Under the pieces are notes generated by a model that saw only the letters and a program-made list of their open reading frames with translations, was not told the DNA's origin and ran no database searches. The position numbers were made by a program, and so were the translations under genes. This document shows positions 1 through 8,628 of a stretch of 64,000 nt of DNA, one piece after another. The DNA lies in contig NZ_PHHD01000001.1 in NCBI RefSeq assembly GCF_002813445.1, forward strand, positions 3,658,001-3,722,000. The letters run 5' to 3'. This stretch comes from Pseudomonas tolaasii NCPPB 2192. Its GTDB lineage: Bacteria > Pseudomonadota > Gammaproteobacteria > Pseudomonadales > Pseudomonadaceae. Each line of letters opens with the position of its first letter. Positions within the stretch are counted from its first letter, which is position 1.

Positions 1-220
1 CTGGACGATTAAATTGAAGAATCCAGGTTTTCAACCCCGGCGAGTTGTAAGTTGCTGTGGGAAGAAGCCTGGATATCTGTAAGGCTCGGCTGGTTATTTC
101 GCGTCTTATGCTTTCATTCCATTCACTGTGTAACTCTCTCTATCTCGATGTTTATGTCACCTGTCAATAGGAGGAATCCGAAGGGTGGCAAGGCATCCGC
201 TAACGAAAGGAGAGAGAACA
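1..220. other. Non-coding left edge and leader of the LuxR-type gene
   Basis: No convincing gene is seen here. The stretch is less GC-rich than the rest of the window, especially around 95-170, as expected for a promoter and 5' leader of the small HTH gene that starts at 221. An AGGAGG at 170-175 has no suitable start codon just downstream. I could not assign promoter boxes with confidence. Confidence 0.4.
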
Positions 221-490
221 ATGAGTGGCCGAGAGGAGTCGTGTCGTACGCCTGTTATCGTACCGATGGCTGTCAGAAAACGCCTGAGTTTGAGCGGGAA
301 ACCACTGACGGCGAGCGAACTGGAAATTCTTCGCTGGGCTGCCGAGGGCAAGACGGTTTGGGAAATCAGCCGGATTCGCGCCACATCCGAGGCCACGGTG
401 AAATTCCATCTGCGCAACATCTACGGCAAGTTGCAGGTCACGAACCGGGTACAGGCGATGAATGAAGCCGCTCGCCAGGGACTGTTCTGA
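221..490 (+). CDS. Stand-alone LuxR-type (GerE) helix-turn-helix regulator
   Basis: An 89-residue protein that is almost entirely a LuxR/GerE DNA-binding domain. The run starting LTASELEILRWAAEGKT and the recognition-helix region SEATVKFHLRNIYGKL (roughly residues 29-66) are typical. There is no N-terminal receiver or autoinducer-binding domain, so it is a regulator with only a DNA-binding domain. The ATG at 221 was chosen over an earlier in-frame start at 185 because AAAGGAGAG lies 7 bases upstream. A strong terminator follows directly. Its target is unknown. Confidence 0.8.
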   Translation: MSGREESCRTPVIVPMAVRKRLSLSGKPLTASELEILRWAAEGKTVWEISRIRATSEATVKFHLRNIYGKLQVTNRVQAMNEAARQGLF

Positions 491-502
491 AGGCATGAAA
501 AA

Positions 503-536
503 GGGCCGCGACGCTGGATGGCGTCGCGGCCCTTTT
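503..536. terminator. Bidirectional rho-independent terminator
   Basis: A 12-bp perfect stem (503-514 with 521-532), loop TGGATG, is preceded by an A-run and followed by a T-run. It serves the rightward HTH gene and the leftward DUF3509 gene, whose stop is at 550. Confidence 0.9.
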
Positions 537-549
537 TGTATTTGTACGC

Positions 550-828
550 TTAAGCCGAGTGGTAAGTCGGCAGTGCAAAGCGGTTTTGGCTTTGCAGCAT
601 GGAAATTTGCGGCAGCTCACTGGCTTGTTCAGCCAGATCACGGCGGATGGCGCTGATAACCCAGGTCAGTTGGTCGGCGGTGTGCAATTGCTGGTACGAA
701 ATCGAGCGTTTGACCTGTTTGCCTTCGCTGTTGCGCAGGGTCAGCAAAATGCCGCCGTCAGGGCGTGGCTGGGTGGTGACATCGTATTGGGAGAATACAG
801 AAGCGAATTTGTCTTGGATCAGGCTCAT
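550..828 (-). CDS. DUF3509 family protein
   Basis: A 92-residue soluble protein beginning MSLIQDKFASVFSQYDV, which I recognise as the DUF3509 family found largely in pseudomonads. No catalytic motif or membrane segment is visible and the function is unknown. The ATG is preceded by GGAG at about 13 bases. It is convergent with the LuxR-type gene and shares its bidirectional terminator. Confidence 0.8.
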   Translation of the reverse strand: MSLIQDKFASVFSQYDVTTQPRPDGGILLTLRNSEGKQVKRSISYQQLHTADQLTWVISAIRRDLAEQASELPQISMLQSQNRFALPTYHSA

Positions 829-1220
829 GTCTATCAGCTCCGTTGGCTCAAGTTGGCAAGCATGGAGTGATAGGTGCAGTGATTGTGCCAGTATTGGTTT
901 TTATAAAAAGTCTTTATAAAACAACAGCTTAAAATTTTCTCGGATTTTTGTTTTCGTGCAATTTGCATGAATGGCCATCGTGCATCCTGCATTTTGCGTT
1001 ATCGCCACCGGCTGTTTGCGCGTGTGGCTTCTCTTAATGACCTGCGCGTCAGCGTGAAATTCCATTCCTGTCGTACTGCCGCCGGGATACAAAACTTTTC
1101 AAATCCTGCGTGTACAGCCAAAGAACCCTGGGCGTATTTTCCTGCAAGGCATCGGCATCCTGCCTACAGGCATGCCGATGTGTCGGATCCGGCCAAGAAT
1201 AAGAAAAAGGACGTTCCTCC
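829..1220. other. 392-base intergenic region between divergent genes
   Basis: Contains the promoters of the leftward DUF3509 gene and the rightward acyl-CoA synthetase. The 895-960 part is AT-rich with two TTTATAAAA-like stretches close together (about 899-920). A hairpin lies near the right end and is listed separately. No credible small gene was found. Confidence 0.5.
1150..1180 (+). promoter_or_regulatory. Hairpin in the leader of the acyl-CoA synthetase gene
   Basis: CATCGGCAT (1150-1158) pairs with ATGCCGATG (1172-1180). An inner CCTG/CAGG stem leaves a short loop and one bulged base. It sits about 40 bases before the ATG at 1221 and has no T-run, so it is more likely an operator or leader structure than a terminator. 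Confidence 0.4.
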
Positions 1221-3047
1221 ATGAGCCATCAGCAAGACGAGATGATCACCTGGGGCATGATGCTGCGTAAGGTGCCCTCCATTGTTAAAGCCCTGCCTCG
1301 CGTGGTGCGCGGCATGCGCGCTGCCAATGTGACCGACCCCGTACAGCCATGCGGCCTGGGCTGGCACTTCGAACAAGCCACCTTGCGCAACCCGGATGGC
1401 GCGGCCTTGTTGTATGGCGAAACCGTGCTCAGTTATAGCGAAGCCAACCGGCGCGCGAACCGGCTCGCTCATTACCTGCAGGCTCAAGGCATTGCCAAAG
1501 GGGATGTCGTCGCGCTGTTTATTGAAAATCGCCCCGAATTGTTATTGAGCGTACTGGCCGTGACCAAGCTGGGCGGCATCTGCGCCATGCTCAATACCTC
1601 CCAAACCCAGGCGACGCTGGTGCACAGCCTCAACCTGGTGACCCCGGTGGCGATTGTGGTGGGCGCAGAGTTGGCCGGCGCGTTTGACGCCGTGCGCGAT
1701 CAGGTAGCGATCGCGGCCGACCGGACCTGGTTTGTCGCGGACAGCAGCGTAGCCCCGGCGCCCGAGGGCTATATCGACTTGATGGCTGCCAGCGCCGAAT
1801 GTGCCGAAGACAACCCGGCCAGCACCGCGCAGATCTTTTTCAACGACCCCTGCTTCTATATCTACACCTCCGGCACCACCGGCCTGCCCAAGGCCGGCAT
1901 CATGAAGCACGGGCGCTGGACCAAAACCGCCGTGAGCTTTGGCAGCATCGCTCTGGACATGGGGCCGGATGACGTCCTGTATTGCACGTTGCCGCTGTAT
2001 CACGCCACGGGCCTGTGCGTGTGTTGGGGCTCGGCGATTGTCGGCGCGTCAGGGTTCGCGATTCGGCGCAAGTTCAGCGCGAGCCAGTTCTGGGAGGACG
2101 CGCGCAAGTTCAAGGCCACGACTCTGGGGTATGTCGGCGAATTGTGTCGTTATCTGCTCGACCAGCCGCCGGGTGCGCAAGATCTTGATAACCGTGTAAC
2201 CAAAATGGTCGGCAACGGCCTTCGCCCTGGTGTGTGGGCGCAGTTCAAGCAGCGCTACGGCGTGGATCACATCTGTGAACTGTATGCCGCCAGCGACGGC
2301 AATATCGGCTTTACCAATGTGCTGAATTTCGACAACACCATCGGTTTTTGCCTGCAGCACTGGGCGCTGGTGGACTACGTCCCTGACACCGGCGAGCCCC
2401 TGCGTGGCAGCGATGGTTTTATGCGCAAGGTGCAAACAGGCGGGCAGGGCCTGTTGCTGGCCAGGATCGATGAGAAGTCGCCCTTTGATGGCTACACCGA
2501 CCCGGAAAAAAATCGCAAGGTGGTGCTCACCGACGTGTTCGAAAAGGGCGACCGCTATTTCAATACCGGCGATTTGCTGCGCAGTATCGGCTTCGGCCAT
2601 GCGCAATTTGTCGATCGTTTGGGGGACACCTATCGCTGGAAAGGCGAAAACGTCTCCACCACCGAAGTGGAAAACGTGCTGCTGCAACACCCGCAGATTG
2701 CTGAGGTAGTGGCCTACGGCGTCGAGATCGAAAACACCAATGGCCGCGCCGGCATGGTTGCCATCACGCCGAGCGAATCCCTGGCCTCCCTGGACATGCG
2801 CGAGTTGCTGCAGTTCGCCCATGGCCAGTTGCCGCACTATGCGGTGCCGCTGTTCTTGCGCATCAAGGTGCAGATGGAAACCACCGGCACCTTCAAATAC
2901 CAGAAGGTAAAGCTCAAGGAGGAGGCGTTTGACCCGGACAAGGCGGGGAATGACCCGGTGTTCGCCTGGCTGCCGGGTTCGGATTGTTACGTGCCGGTCA
3001 CCGGGCCGTTGTTGGCGCAGATTCAGGGCGGGCACTTTCGTTACTGA
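1221..3047 (+). CDS. Long-chain acyl-CoA synthetase (AMP-forming, FATP-like)
   Basis: A 608-residue member of the adenylate-forming superfamily that activates fatty acids to acyl-CoA through an acyl-AMP intermediate. The P-loop motif YIYTSGTTGLPKAG is at about residues 214-227, and a YFNTGDLL motif with a following DRxGDTYRWKGENVST segment lies in the C-terminal third. The G-x-T-[WY]-R-W-K-G-E-N pattern resembles the long/very-long-chain (FadD6/FATP) branch more than FadD1/FadD2. A purine-rich AAAAAGGA lies before the ATG. It stands alone, so the substrate chain length cannot be told from context. Confidence 0.85.
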   Translation: MSHQQDEMITWGMMLRKVPSIVKALPRVVRGMRAANVTDPVQPCGLGWHFEQATLRNPDGAALLYGETVLSYSEANRRANRLAHYLQAQGIAKGDVVALFIENRPELLLSVLAVTKLGGICAMLNTSQTQATLVHSLNLVTPVAIVVGAELAGAFDAVRDQVAIAADRTWFVADSSVAPAPEGYIDLMAASAECAEDNPASTAQIFFNDPCFYIYTSGTTGLPKAGIMKHGRWTKTAVSFGSIALDMGPDDVLYCTLPLYHATGLCVCWGSAIVGASGFAIRRKFSASQFWEDARKFKATTLGYVGELCRYLLDQPPGAQDLDNRVTKMVGNGLRPGVWAQFKQRYGVDHICELYAASDGNIGFTNVLNFDNTIGFCLQHWALVDYVPDTGEPLRGSDGFMRKVQTGGQGLLLARIDEKSPFDGYTDPEKNRKVVLTDVFEKGDRYFNTGDLLRSIGFGHAQFVDRLGDTYRWKGENVSTTEVENVLLQHPQIAEVVAYGVEIENTNGRAGMVAITPSESLASLDMRELLQFAHGQLPHYAVPLFLRIKVQMETTGTFKYQKVKLKEEAFDPDKAGNDPVFAWLPGSDCYVPVTGPLLAQIQGGHFRY

Positions 3048-3159
3048 AAACCGGCTTATTGATTCTGCCTATGGCCGTTTTTGACAAAAAAGCCATGACA
3101 GGTGGGGAACTCACTGGCGACACTGGCGACCTTAGAAAGCACACGCCAAGGAGCCCCAC

Positions 3160-3675
3160 ATGTCAGAGCAGCCCAAACAAATGACCGAAGACGAAGCCGC
3201 CGAGTTTGCCGAGCAGGTTTTCGACGTCGCCCGCCGTGGCGATGCGGCCATGCTTGCCGCACTGCTGGCCAAAGGCTTGCCGGCCAACTTGCGTAACCAT
3301 AATGGCGACACCTTGCTGATGCTCGCGGCCTACCACGGCCACGCCGACGCGGTAAAAGTGCTGCTTGAATTCAAGGCTGACCCACAAATCGCCAACGACA
3401 AAAACCAGCTGCCGATGGCTGGCGCGGCGTTCAAGGGCAATCTGCCGGTGGTCAGGGCGCTGATTGAAGGCGGCGCACCCGTGGATGCGACCTCCTCCGA
3501 CGGGCGCACCGCCTTGATGATGGCGGCGATGTTCAACCGCGTCGAAATGGTGGACTACCTGCTCGGCCAGGGCGCTAACCCCAAGGCCACCGATGCCCAG
3601 GGCGCCACCGCACTGGCGGCGGCCCAGACCATGGGCGCAGTGGATACGGCGGCGCAGTTGCAGAAACTGGTGTAG
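3160..3675 (+). CDS. Ankyrin-repeat protein
   Basis: A 171-residue protein made of about four ankyrin repeats from residue 25 on. Units such as NGDTLLMLAAYHGHADAVKVL, with DGRTALMMAAMFNRVEMVDYL further on, have the usual TxLMxAA...G...V..LL pattern. No signal peptide is seen, so it is a cytoplasmic protein-interaction module. AAGGAG lies 7 bases before the ATG. A 41-base gap separates it from the next gene, so they are probably co-transcribed. The partner is unknown. Confidence 0.85.
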   Translation: MSEQPKQMTEDEAAEFAEQVFDVARRGDAAMLAALLAKGLPANLRNHNGDTLLMLAAYHGHADAVKVLLEFKADPQIANDKNQLPMAGAAFKGNLPVVRALIEGGAPVDATSSDGRTALMMAAMFNRVEMVDYLLGQGANPKATDAQGATALAAAQTMGAVDTAAQLQKLV

Positions 3676-3716
3676 GCTACGCGCCCTCAAAAACCCGCCC
3701 GTCACAGGATCACCTC

Positions 3717-4247
3717 ATGCACGCTGCCCTCGTCGAACTTATCAGCAAAATCAGCGCCGGCGTGATGGGGGCGGACGAGGTGGCGCGCATCGCCGAAGAA
3801 GCGGCCCAGGCTTATGCGGACCCTGCGGCGTTTCTGACGGACAATCCGGATATCAACTACGACGATACTTTCCCTATTCCGTTGGGGGAGTGGGTGGTGG
3901 TCGGCAGCCTGCCCGACACGGTGCTGTTCCAGGCTGACACCTATGGCGATCTGTTTGCGCAGATCGTCGCCTCGTTCGGCCCGGGCGTGGCTTTCAACCT
4001 CAAGCCCAAGCAACTGGCCAGGACCGAGGCCCTGACTGCGCTGAACCGCATCCAGATCCAGATGAGTGCCCTCAGCCCGGAAGACGGCGGCTACGTGCTG
4101 CTCAACTTCAGCCAGTTGCTCGATGACGAAATCCAGACGGTGCTGGTGTACGGCAACGACCTGCCGCGCGTGCTGGAGCTGTGCGCCGAGGTCGGCATCA
4201 AGGCCGAGCCGTCCCTGGAAGCGCTGCGCGTGGCAGTACACGTCTGA
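3717..4247 (+). CDS. Conserved hypothetical protein
   Basis: A 176-residue acidic protein without signal peptide or membrane segment. I do not recognise a named domain. It starts MHAALVELISKISAG and contains a central GEWVVVGSLPDTVLF stretch. AGGAT lies 9 bases before the ATG. It follows the ankyrin gene closely and probably shares its transcript, which is the only hint about function. Confidence 0.6.
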   Translation: MHAALVELISKISAGVMGADEVARIAEEAAQAYADPAAFLTDNPDINYDDTFPIPLGEWVVVGSLPDTVLFQADTYGDLFAQIVASFGPGVAFNLKPKQLARTEALTALNRIQIQMSALSPEDGGYVLLNFSQLLDDEIQTVLVYGNDLPRVLELCAEVGIKAEPSLEALRVAVHV

Positions 4248-4279
4248 AATAAAACGGAACCGCCGTCACGGCTGACTAT

Positions 4280-4306
4280 CCTAAAGAGGCATGCCCTCAC
4301 TTTAGG
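4280..4306 (+). promoter_or_regulatory. Hairpin overlapping the ribosome-binding site of the next gene
   Basis: CCTAAAG (4280-4286) pairs with CTTTAGG (4300-4306). A further AGG/CCT pairing inside closes a CATGC loop with a 2-base bulge. The right arm contains the first bases of the AGGAG Shine-Dalgarno sequence (4304-4308) of the gene starting at 4316, so the fold could mask translation initiation. Confidence 0.5.
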
Positions 4307-4315
4307 AGCGACACC

Positions 4316-4507
4316 ATGGGTTCGACGTTTAATGGCCTGATTGGCCTGATCATCCTGGCACTGGATATCTGGGCGATCATCAATGTGTTCAAAAGCGGTG
4401 CCAGCACGGGCGCCAAAGTGCTGTGGATTCTGTTGATCCTGCTGTTGCCGGTCCTGGGCCTGATTATCTGGGCGATTGCCGGGCCACGGGGGAATGTGCG
4501 GATTTAA
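4316..4507 (+). CDS. Small PLD-nuclease-N-terminal-like membrane protein
   Basis: A 63-residue protein with two hydrophobic helices (about residues 5-25 and 34-56). It matches the small PLDNc_N-type proteins: a LIILALDIWAI helix, a turn with SxGAKVLW, then a second helix ending in WAIAGPRG. It is an inner-membrane protein of unknown function; in larger proteins this domain precedes phospholipase-D/cardiolipin synthase domains. AGGAG lies 7 bases before the ATG. The leader hairpin at 4280-4306 may control its translation. Confidence 0.75.
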   Translation: MGSTFNGLIGLIILALDIWAIINVFKSGASTGAKVLWILLILLLPVLGLIIWAIAGPRGNVRI

Positions 4508-4916
4508 GCATTTCACTCAATGTGAAACAGGCACAGTAAATGTGGGAGCGGGCTTGCCCGCGATAGCGGTATGTCAATCAGCACATCTGTGGCTGAGACA
4601 CCGCAATCGCGGGCAAGCCCGCTCCCACATTGGTTTCAGTACACTCATTGGATTTATGTTTCGAAATATTCACTGCACACAATTTTCACATCTTATCCAA
4701 GACAATTCGCCCGCTTTTACAGTGCGGCCAAGGCTCTAACGCCAGGGCCGCTAAAGGCATTGCAACCGCGCACGTTCAGTAATTAATAGCGTTGATGCTA
4801 TTGATCGGGCACCATTTGCGCCACCGCGTTAACCGCCTACCCCAGCTCGCCTGGGCGAGGGACGGACGCCACTGCATTATTTCGTAACTTAAACTTCCAA
4901 TGGGTCCTGAAACGAC
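4508..4916. other. 409-base intergenic region holding a REPIN and promoter region
   Basis: Besides the REPIN at 4541-4630, the rest (4631-4916) has no credible gene. An AT-rich portion near 4655-4710 and an ATTAATAGCG stretch near 4782 could hold the promoter of the LTA-synthase-like gene at 4917. No clear boxes can be named. Confidence 0.5.
4541..4630. repeat. REPIN (REP doublet), GTGGGAGCGGGCTTGCCCGCG type
   Basis: Two inverted REP copies about 90 bases from edge to edge: TGTGGGAGCGGGCTTGCCCG at 4541-4560 and its complement at 4605-4630. This is the standard facing-arm arrangement of fluorescens-group REPINs. Confidence 0.9.
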
Positions 4917-7007
4917 ATGGCAAACCCGGACGCCCTGAGTCAGCAGCGAGCTTCTAATCGCCTGCTGCAACCGACCGTCAAATCCCATCTGGCGTACACG
5001 CTGCTCTGCGCACTGGTCATGATGGTGATGTTCTCCCTGCTGCGCCTGGCGCTGCTGGTCTACAACCGCGAGATGATCCTCGACACGCCGGCCTCGACCT
5101 TCCTTGAAGCGTTCGCCAACGGCCTGCGCCTGGATATACGCCTGGTGATGTACGTGCTGGTTCCGCTGCTGCTGGCCTTGTTCAGCGTTCGGGCCATGGC
5201 GGCACGGGGCTTCTTCCGTTTGTGGCTGACTGTCGCGTCCAGCATTGCCCTGTTCCTGGGCCTGATGGAAATGGACTTCTACCGTGAATTCCACCAGCGC
5301 CTCAACGGCCTGGTCTTCCAGTATGTAAAGGAAGACCCGAAAACCGTGATGAGCATGCTCTGGTACGGTTTCCCGGTAGTGCGCTACCTGCTGGCCTGGG
5401 CCGTGGGCACGCTGATCCTGAGCATCGCCTTCAAGGGCGCCGACCGTGCCACCCGCCCGCGTGGCCCGTTCAGCGGTGGCAGCATCGGCACCCGCCAGGT
5501 GGCGCCGTGGTACACGCGCATCGCCGTGTTCGTGGTCTGCCTGTTGATCGCGGTGGTCGCCATTCGCGGCACGCTGCGCCAGGGTCCACCGCTGCGTTGG
5601 GGTGACGTCTACACCACCGACTCCAACTTCGCCAACCAGCTCGGCCTCAACGGCACCTTGTCGCTGATTGCCGCCGCCAAGTCGCGCTTCTCCGAAGAGC
5701 GTTCGAATATCTGGAAAGCCACCCTGGATCAGCCGCTGGCGACCCAGACCGTGCGTGACATGCTGGTGCTGCCGCAGGAAAAACTGGTGGATACCGACAC
5801 CGCCGCCGTGCGCCGTGACTACACGCCACCGGCCGACAAGACCCTGCCGATCAAGAACGTCGTGGTCATCCTGATGGAAAGCTTCGCCGGTCACTCGGTG
5901 GGCGCGCTGGGCCGCCCAGGCAATATCACGCCGTACTTCGACAAGCTGTCCAAGGAAGGCCTGTTGTTCGACCGTTTCTTCTCCAACGGTACCCACACCC
6001 ACCAGGGCATGTTCGCCACCATGGCGTGCTTCCCGAACCTGCCGGGCTTCGAATATCTGATGCAGACCCCGGAAGGCAGCCACAAGCTGTCGGGCCTGCC
6101 ACAGCTGCTGAGCGCGCGCAAGTTTGACGACGTGTATGTCTATAACGGCGATTTTGCCTGGGACAACCAGTCCGGGTTCTTCAGCAACCAGGGCATGACC
6201 AATTTCATCGGGCGCAACGACTTCGTGAACCCGGTGTTCTCCGACCCGACATGGGGCGTCTCTGACCAGGACATGTTCAGCCGTGGCCTGGAAGAACTGA
6301 AAACCCGCGGTGAAAGCGGCAAACCGTTCTATGCGCTGTTGCAGACCCTGTCCAACCATACGCCATATGCCTTGCCGACGCCGTTGCCGGTCGAAAAGGT
6401 CACCGGTCGTGGCAGCCTGGACGAGCATTTGACGGCCATGCGCTACTCCGACTGGGCCCTGGGCCAGTTCTTTGAAAAAGCCCGCAAGGAGCCGTACTTC
6501 AAGGAAACCCTGTTTGTGATTGTGGGTGACCACGGCTTCGGCAACGAGCAGCAGATCACCGAAATGGACCTGGGCCGTTTCAACGTGCCGATGCTGATGA
6601 TCGCGCCGGGCATGCAGGAAAAGTTCGGCCAGCGTGACCACACCGTGGGTACTCAAATCGACATCGTGCCGACCATCATGGGCCGTCTCGGCGGCGACAC
6701 CTTGCACCAATGCTGGGGCCGCGATCTGCTGAACTTGCCCGAAGGCGACAAGGGCTTTGGCGTGATCAAGCCGTCGGGCAGCGACCAGACCGTTGCGCTG
6801 GTGACAGCCGACCGTATTCTGGTACTGCCCAAGGAAATGCCGCCGAAGTTGTGGGAATACGAACTGGGCGCCGAACCGACCGGCAAAGTGATTCCCGAAT
6901 CGCCGGACGAAGCCGCGCTGAAGCAGAAACTTGAGTCGTTCCTGCAAACCGCGACCAAGAGCCTGTTGGATAACACCGCCGGTGTGGTTGACGGCAAGCC
7001 GGACTAA
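4917..7007 (+). CDS. LTA-synthase-like membrane phosphotransferase (sulfatase fold)
   Basis: A 696-residue inner-membrane protein with about five N-terminal membrane helices (residues 25-210) and a large periplasmic alkaline-phosphatase/sulfatase-fold domain (about 315-620). Visible family signatures are the metal-binding Glu321 in ILMESFAG, a Thr in the GTHTHQG stretch (T359 or T361, the expected nucleophile position) and VGDHGFGN near residue 540. Relatives transfer phosphoglycerol or phosphoethanolamine groups onto lipids or glucans. In a Gram-negative an OpgB-like role on periplasmic glucans or lipid A modification is possible. It is a single gene with its own terminator. Confidence 0.8.
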   Translation: MANPDALSQQRASNRLLQPTVKSHLAYTLLCALVMMVMFSLLRLALLVYNREMILDTPASTFLEAFANGLRLDIRLVMYVLVPLLLALFSVRAMAARGFFRLWLTVASSIALFLGLMEMDFYREFHQRLNGLVFQYVKEDPKTVMSMLWYGFPVVRYLLAWAVGTLILSIAFKGADRATRPRGPFSGGSIGTRQVAPWYTRIAVFVVCLLIAVVAIRGTLRQGPPLRWGDVYTTDSNFANQLGLNGTLSLIAAAKSRFSEERSNIWKATLDQPLATQTVRDMLVLPQEKLVDTDTAAVRRDYTPPADKTLPIKNVVVILMESFAGHSVGALGRPGNITPYFDKLSKEGLLFDRFFSNGTHTHQGMFATMACFPNLPGFEYLMQTPEGSHKLSGLPQLLSARKFDDVYVYNGDFAWDNQSGFFSNQGMTNFIGRNDFVNPVFSDPTWGVSDQDMFSRGLEELKTRGESGKPFYALLQTLSNHTPYALPTPLPVEKVTGRGSLDEHLTAMRYSDWALGQFFEKARKEPYFKETLFVIVGDHGFGNEQQITEMDLGRFNVPMLMIAPGMQEKFGQRDHTVGTQIDIVPTIMGRLGGDTLHQCWGRDLLNLPEGDKGFGVIKPSGSDQTVALVTADRILVLPKEMPPKLWEYELGAEPTGKVIPESPDEAALKQKLESFLQTATKSLLDNTAGVVDGKPD

Positions 7008-7020
7008 TAAATCGGCAATA

Positions 7021-7050
7021 AAAAAGAGGCCTCAATGAGGCCTCTTTTTT
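7021..7050. terminator. Bidirectional rho-independent terminator
   Basis: A 12-bp stem, AAAAAGAGGCCT (7021-7032) with AGGCCTCTTTTT (7038-7049) around loop CAATG. The flanking A- and T-runs let it end both the rightward gene (stop 7007) and the leftward DUF3309 gene (stop 7062). Confidence 0.9.
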
Positions 7051-7061
7051 TTACCCTGCGT

Positions 7062-7214
7062 TTATATACGGCCGAGTAACAACAACACCACCAGAACTAC
7101 CAGGACAACGCCCAGAATGCCTGACGGGCCATAACCCCAGTTGCGCGAGTGAGGGAATACTGGCAAACCGCCAACCAGCAGCAGGATCAGGATGATGATT
7201 AGAATGAGGCTCAT
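7062..7214 (-). CDS. DUF3309 small membrane protein
   Basis: A 50-residue protein that I translated directly. It opens with MSLILIIILILLLVGGLPVF and continues with HSRNWGYGPSGILG and a second hydrophobic run ending LLLGRI. The SRxWGYGPSG centre is the hallmark of DUF3309, a tiny two-helix membrane protein. AAGGA lies 8 bases before the ATG. Function is unknown. Confidence 0.85.
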   Translation of the reverse strand: MSLILIIILILLLVGGLPVFPHSRNWGYGPSGILGVVLVVLVVLLLLGRI

Positions 7215-7540
7215 GGTTTTTTCCTTATAGGCCTTCTATAAGACCGGTTATTAAACGAGAGGCCGTCATTTAAATGCGGACGCCTTAACAACTCCGACTG
7301 TGCGCCTTGCTGAAAAATTCCATGATTCTTTAAAGCATTTCGCAAACTTGCTTATTTCTTTTAATGCGTTCGCAAAAACAGCGTATTAGTTGAAAAATAT
7401 TGAACTTACGCTATAAGCCCGCCTCGCACCCGGCCCCCGGTTTGCCCGAGGCATTCATCAATTGGATGGTGCGTGGGTGCGGGAAAAACCTTCGCTACAC
7501 TGCCGATCACTTCTTCTGTGAACCACAAGGCAATGTTCCT
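7215..7540. other. 326-base intergenic region between divergent genes
   Basis: AT-rich up to about 7410 and without a credible gene. An in-frame extension of the SDR gene back to 7400 exists, but it lacks a Shine-Dalgarno site and family similarity, so I treat it as leader. Promoters of the DUF3309 and SDR genes must lie here. Confidence 0.5.
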
Positions 7541-8362
7541 ATGCAAAATCGCATGATGATCACGGGCGCCGGATCGGGCCTCGGTCGTGAAATCGCTCTG
7601 CGCTGGGCCCGCGAGGGTTGGCAATTGGCCTTGTCGGACGTGAGCGAGCCCGGCCTGCAGGAGACCCTCAAAATGGTGCGCGAAGCGGGCGGCGACGGGT
7701 TTGTGCAGCGCTGCGATGTGCGCGACTACAGCCAGCTCACGGCGTTTGCCCAGGCGTGTGAAGTGAAGCTGGGCGGCATTGATGTGATCGTCAATAACGC
7801 CGGCGTGGCTTCGGGCGGGTTCTTTGCCGAGTTATCGCTGGAGGATTGGGACTGGCAGATCGCAATCAACCTGATGGGTGTGGTCAAGGGCTGCAAGGCG
7901 TTCCTGCCGCTGCTGGAGAAGAGCAAGGGCCGGATTATCAACATCGCTTCGATGGCGGCGTTGATGCAGGGCCCGGCGATGAGTAATTACAACGTGGCCA
8001 AGGCGGGCGTGGTGGCGTTGTCGGAAAGTTTGCTGGTGGAGCTCAAGCAGCAGGAAGTGGGGGTGCATGTGGTGTGCCCGTCGTTTTTCCAGACCAACCT
8101 GGTGGACTCGTTCCGTGGGCCGACGCCGGCGATGAAGGCCCAGGTGGGCAAGCTGCTCGAGAGTTCGCCGATTTCGGCGGCGGACATTGCCGACTACATC
8201 TACCAGCGGGTGGCTGAGGGCGAGTTCATGATTCTGCCCCACGAGCAGGGGCGGATGGCGTGGGCATTGAAGCAGAAGAACCCGCAGTTGCTGTATGACG
8301 AAATGACGCTGATGGCGGACAAGATGCGGGCCAAGGCGCAGGCGGGAGCGGTTAAGGGCTGA
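7541..8362 (+). CDS. Short-chain dehydrogenase/reductase (SDR) family oxidoreductase
   Basis: A 273-residue classical SDR. It has the dinucleotide-binding TGAGSGLG motif near residues 8-15, NNAGVA near 85-90, and a catalytic Ser (INIASMAAL) with a Tyr/Lys pair in SNYNVAKAGV around 150-160. The Y-N-V-A-K form keeps the YxxxK triad. The substrate cannot be predicted. The start at 7541 is preferred because the Rossmann fold begins right after it (MQNRMMITGAG); AAGG lies 10 bases upstream. It stands alone and is followed by a REPIN. Confidence 0.85.
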   Translation: MQNRMMITGAGSGLGREIALRWAREGWQLALSDVSEPGLQETLKMVREAGGDGFVQRCDVRDYSQLTAFAQACEVKLGGIDVIVNNAGVASGGFFAELSLEDWDWQIAINLMGVVKGCKAFLPLLEKSKGRIINIASMAALMQGPAMSNYNVAKAGVVALSESLLVELKQQEVGVHVVCPSFFQTNLVDSFRGPTPAMKAQVGKLLESSPISAADIADYIYQRVAEGEFMILPHEQGRMAWALKQKNPQLLYDEMTLMADKMRAKAQAGAVKG

Positions 8363-8384
8363 GTTGCTTTGGGGGGGTATAGCC

Positions 8385-8472
8385 TGTGGGAGCTGGCTTG
8401 CCTGCGATTGAATCACCTCTGTGCACCTGACACACCGAGGTGCCTGCATCGCAGGCAAGCCAGCTCCCACAT
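8385..8472. repeat. REPIN, GTGGGAGCTGGCTTGCCTGCG type
   Basis: Facing REP copies at 8385-8407 and about 8449-8472. The core carries T/A changes relative to the 4541-4630 element (AGCTGGCTTGCCTGCGAT rather than AGCGGGCTTGCCCGCGAT), so it belongs to a second REP subtype. Confidence 0.9.
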
Positions 8473-8628
8473 CACTCAGGTCGGCTGTGAGGCTGCTCAA
8501 ATCACCTCAAGTCTGTCAGCAAAATTACCCAAAAATGTAGGCCCCGCCTGATTTAACCGCAAGCCATTGCCCGGCTCCCTCCAAGCGCGCATGTTCAAGG
8601 TCCTGTCACTCAAAAAAGGACAACCGCC

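Noticed and set aside
4776..6947. 723-codon minus-strand open frame
   Set aside because: Lies opposite the LTA-synthase-like gene, which has membrane helices and active-site motifs; the minus frame is low-complexity Gln/His/Arg.
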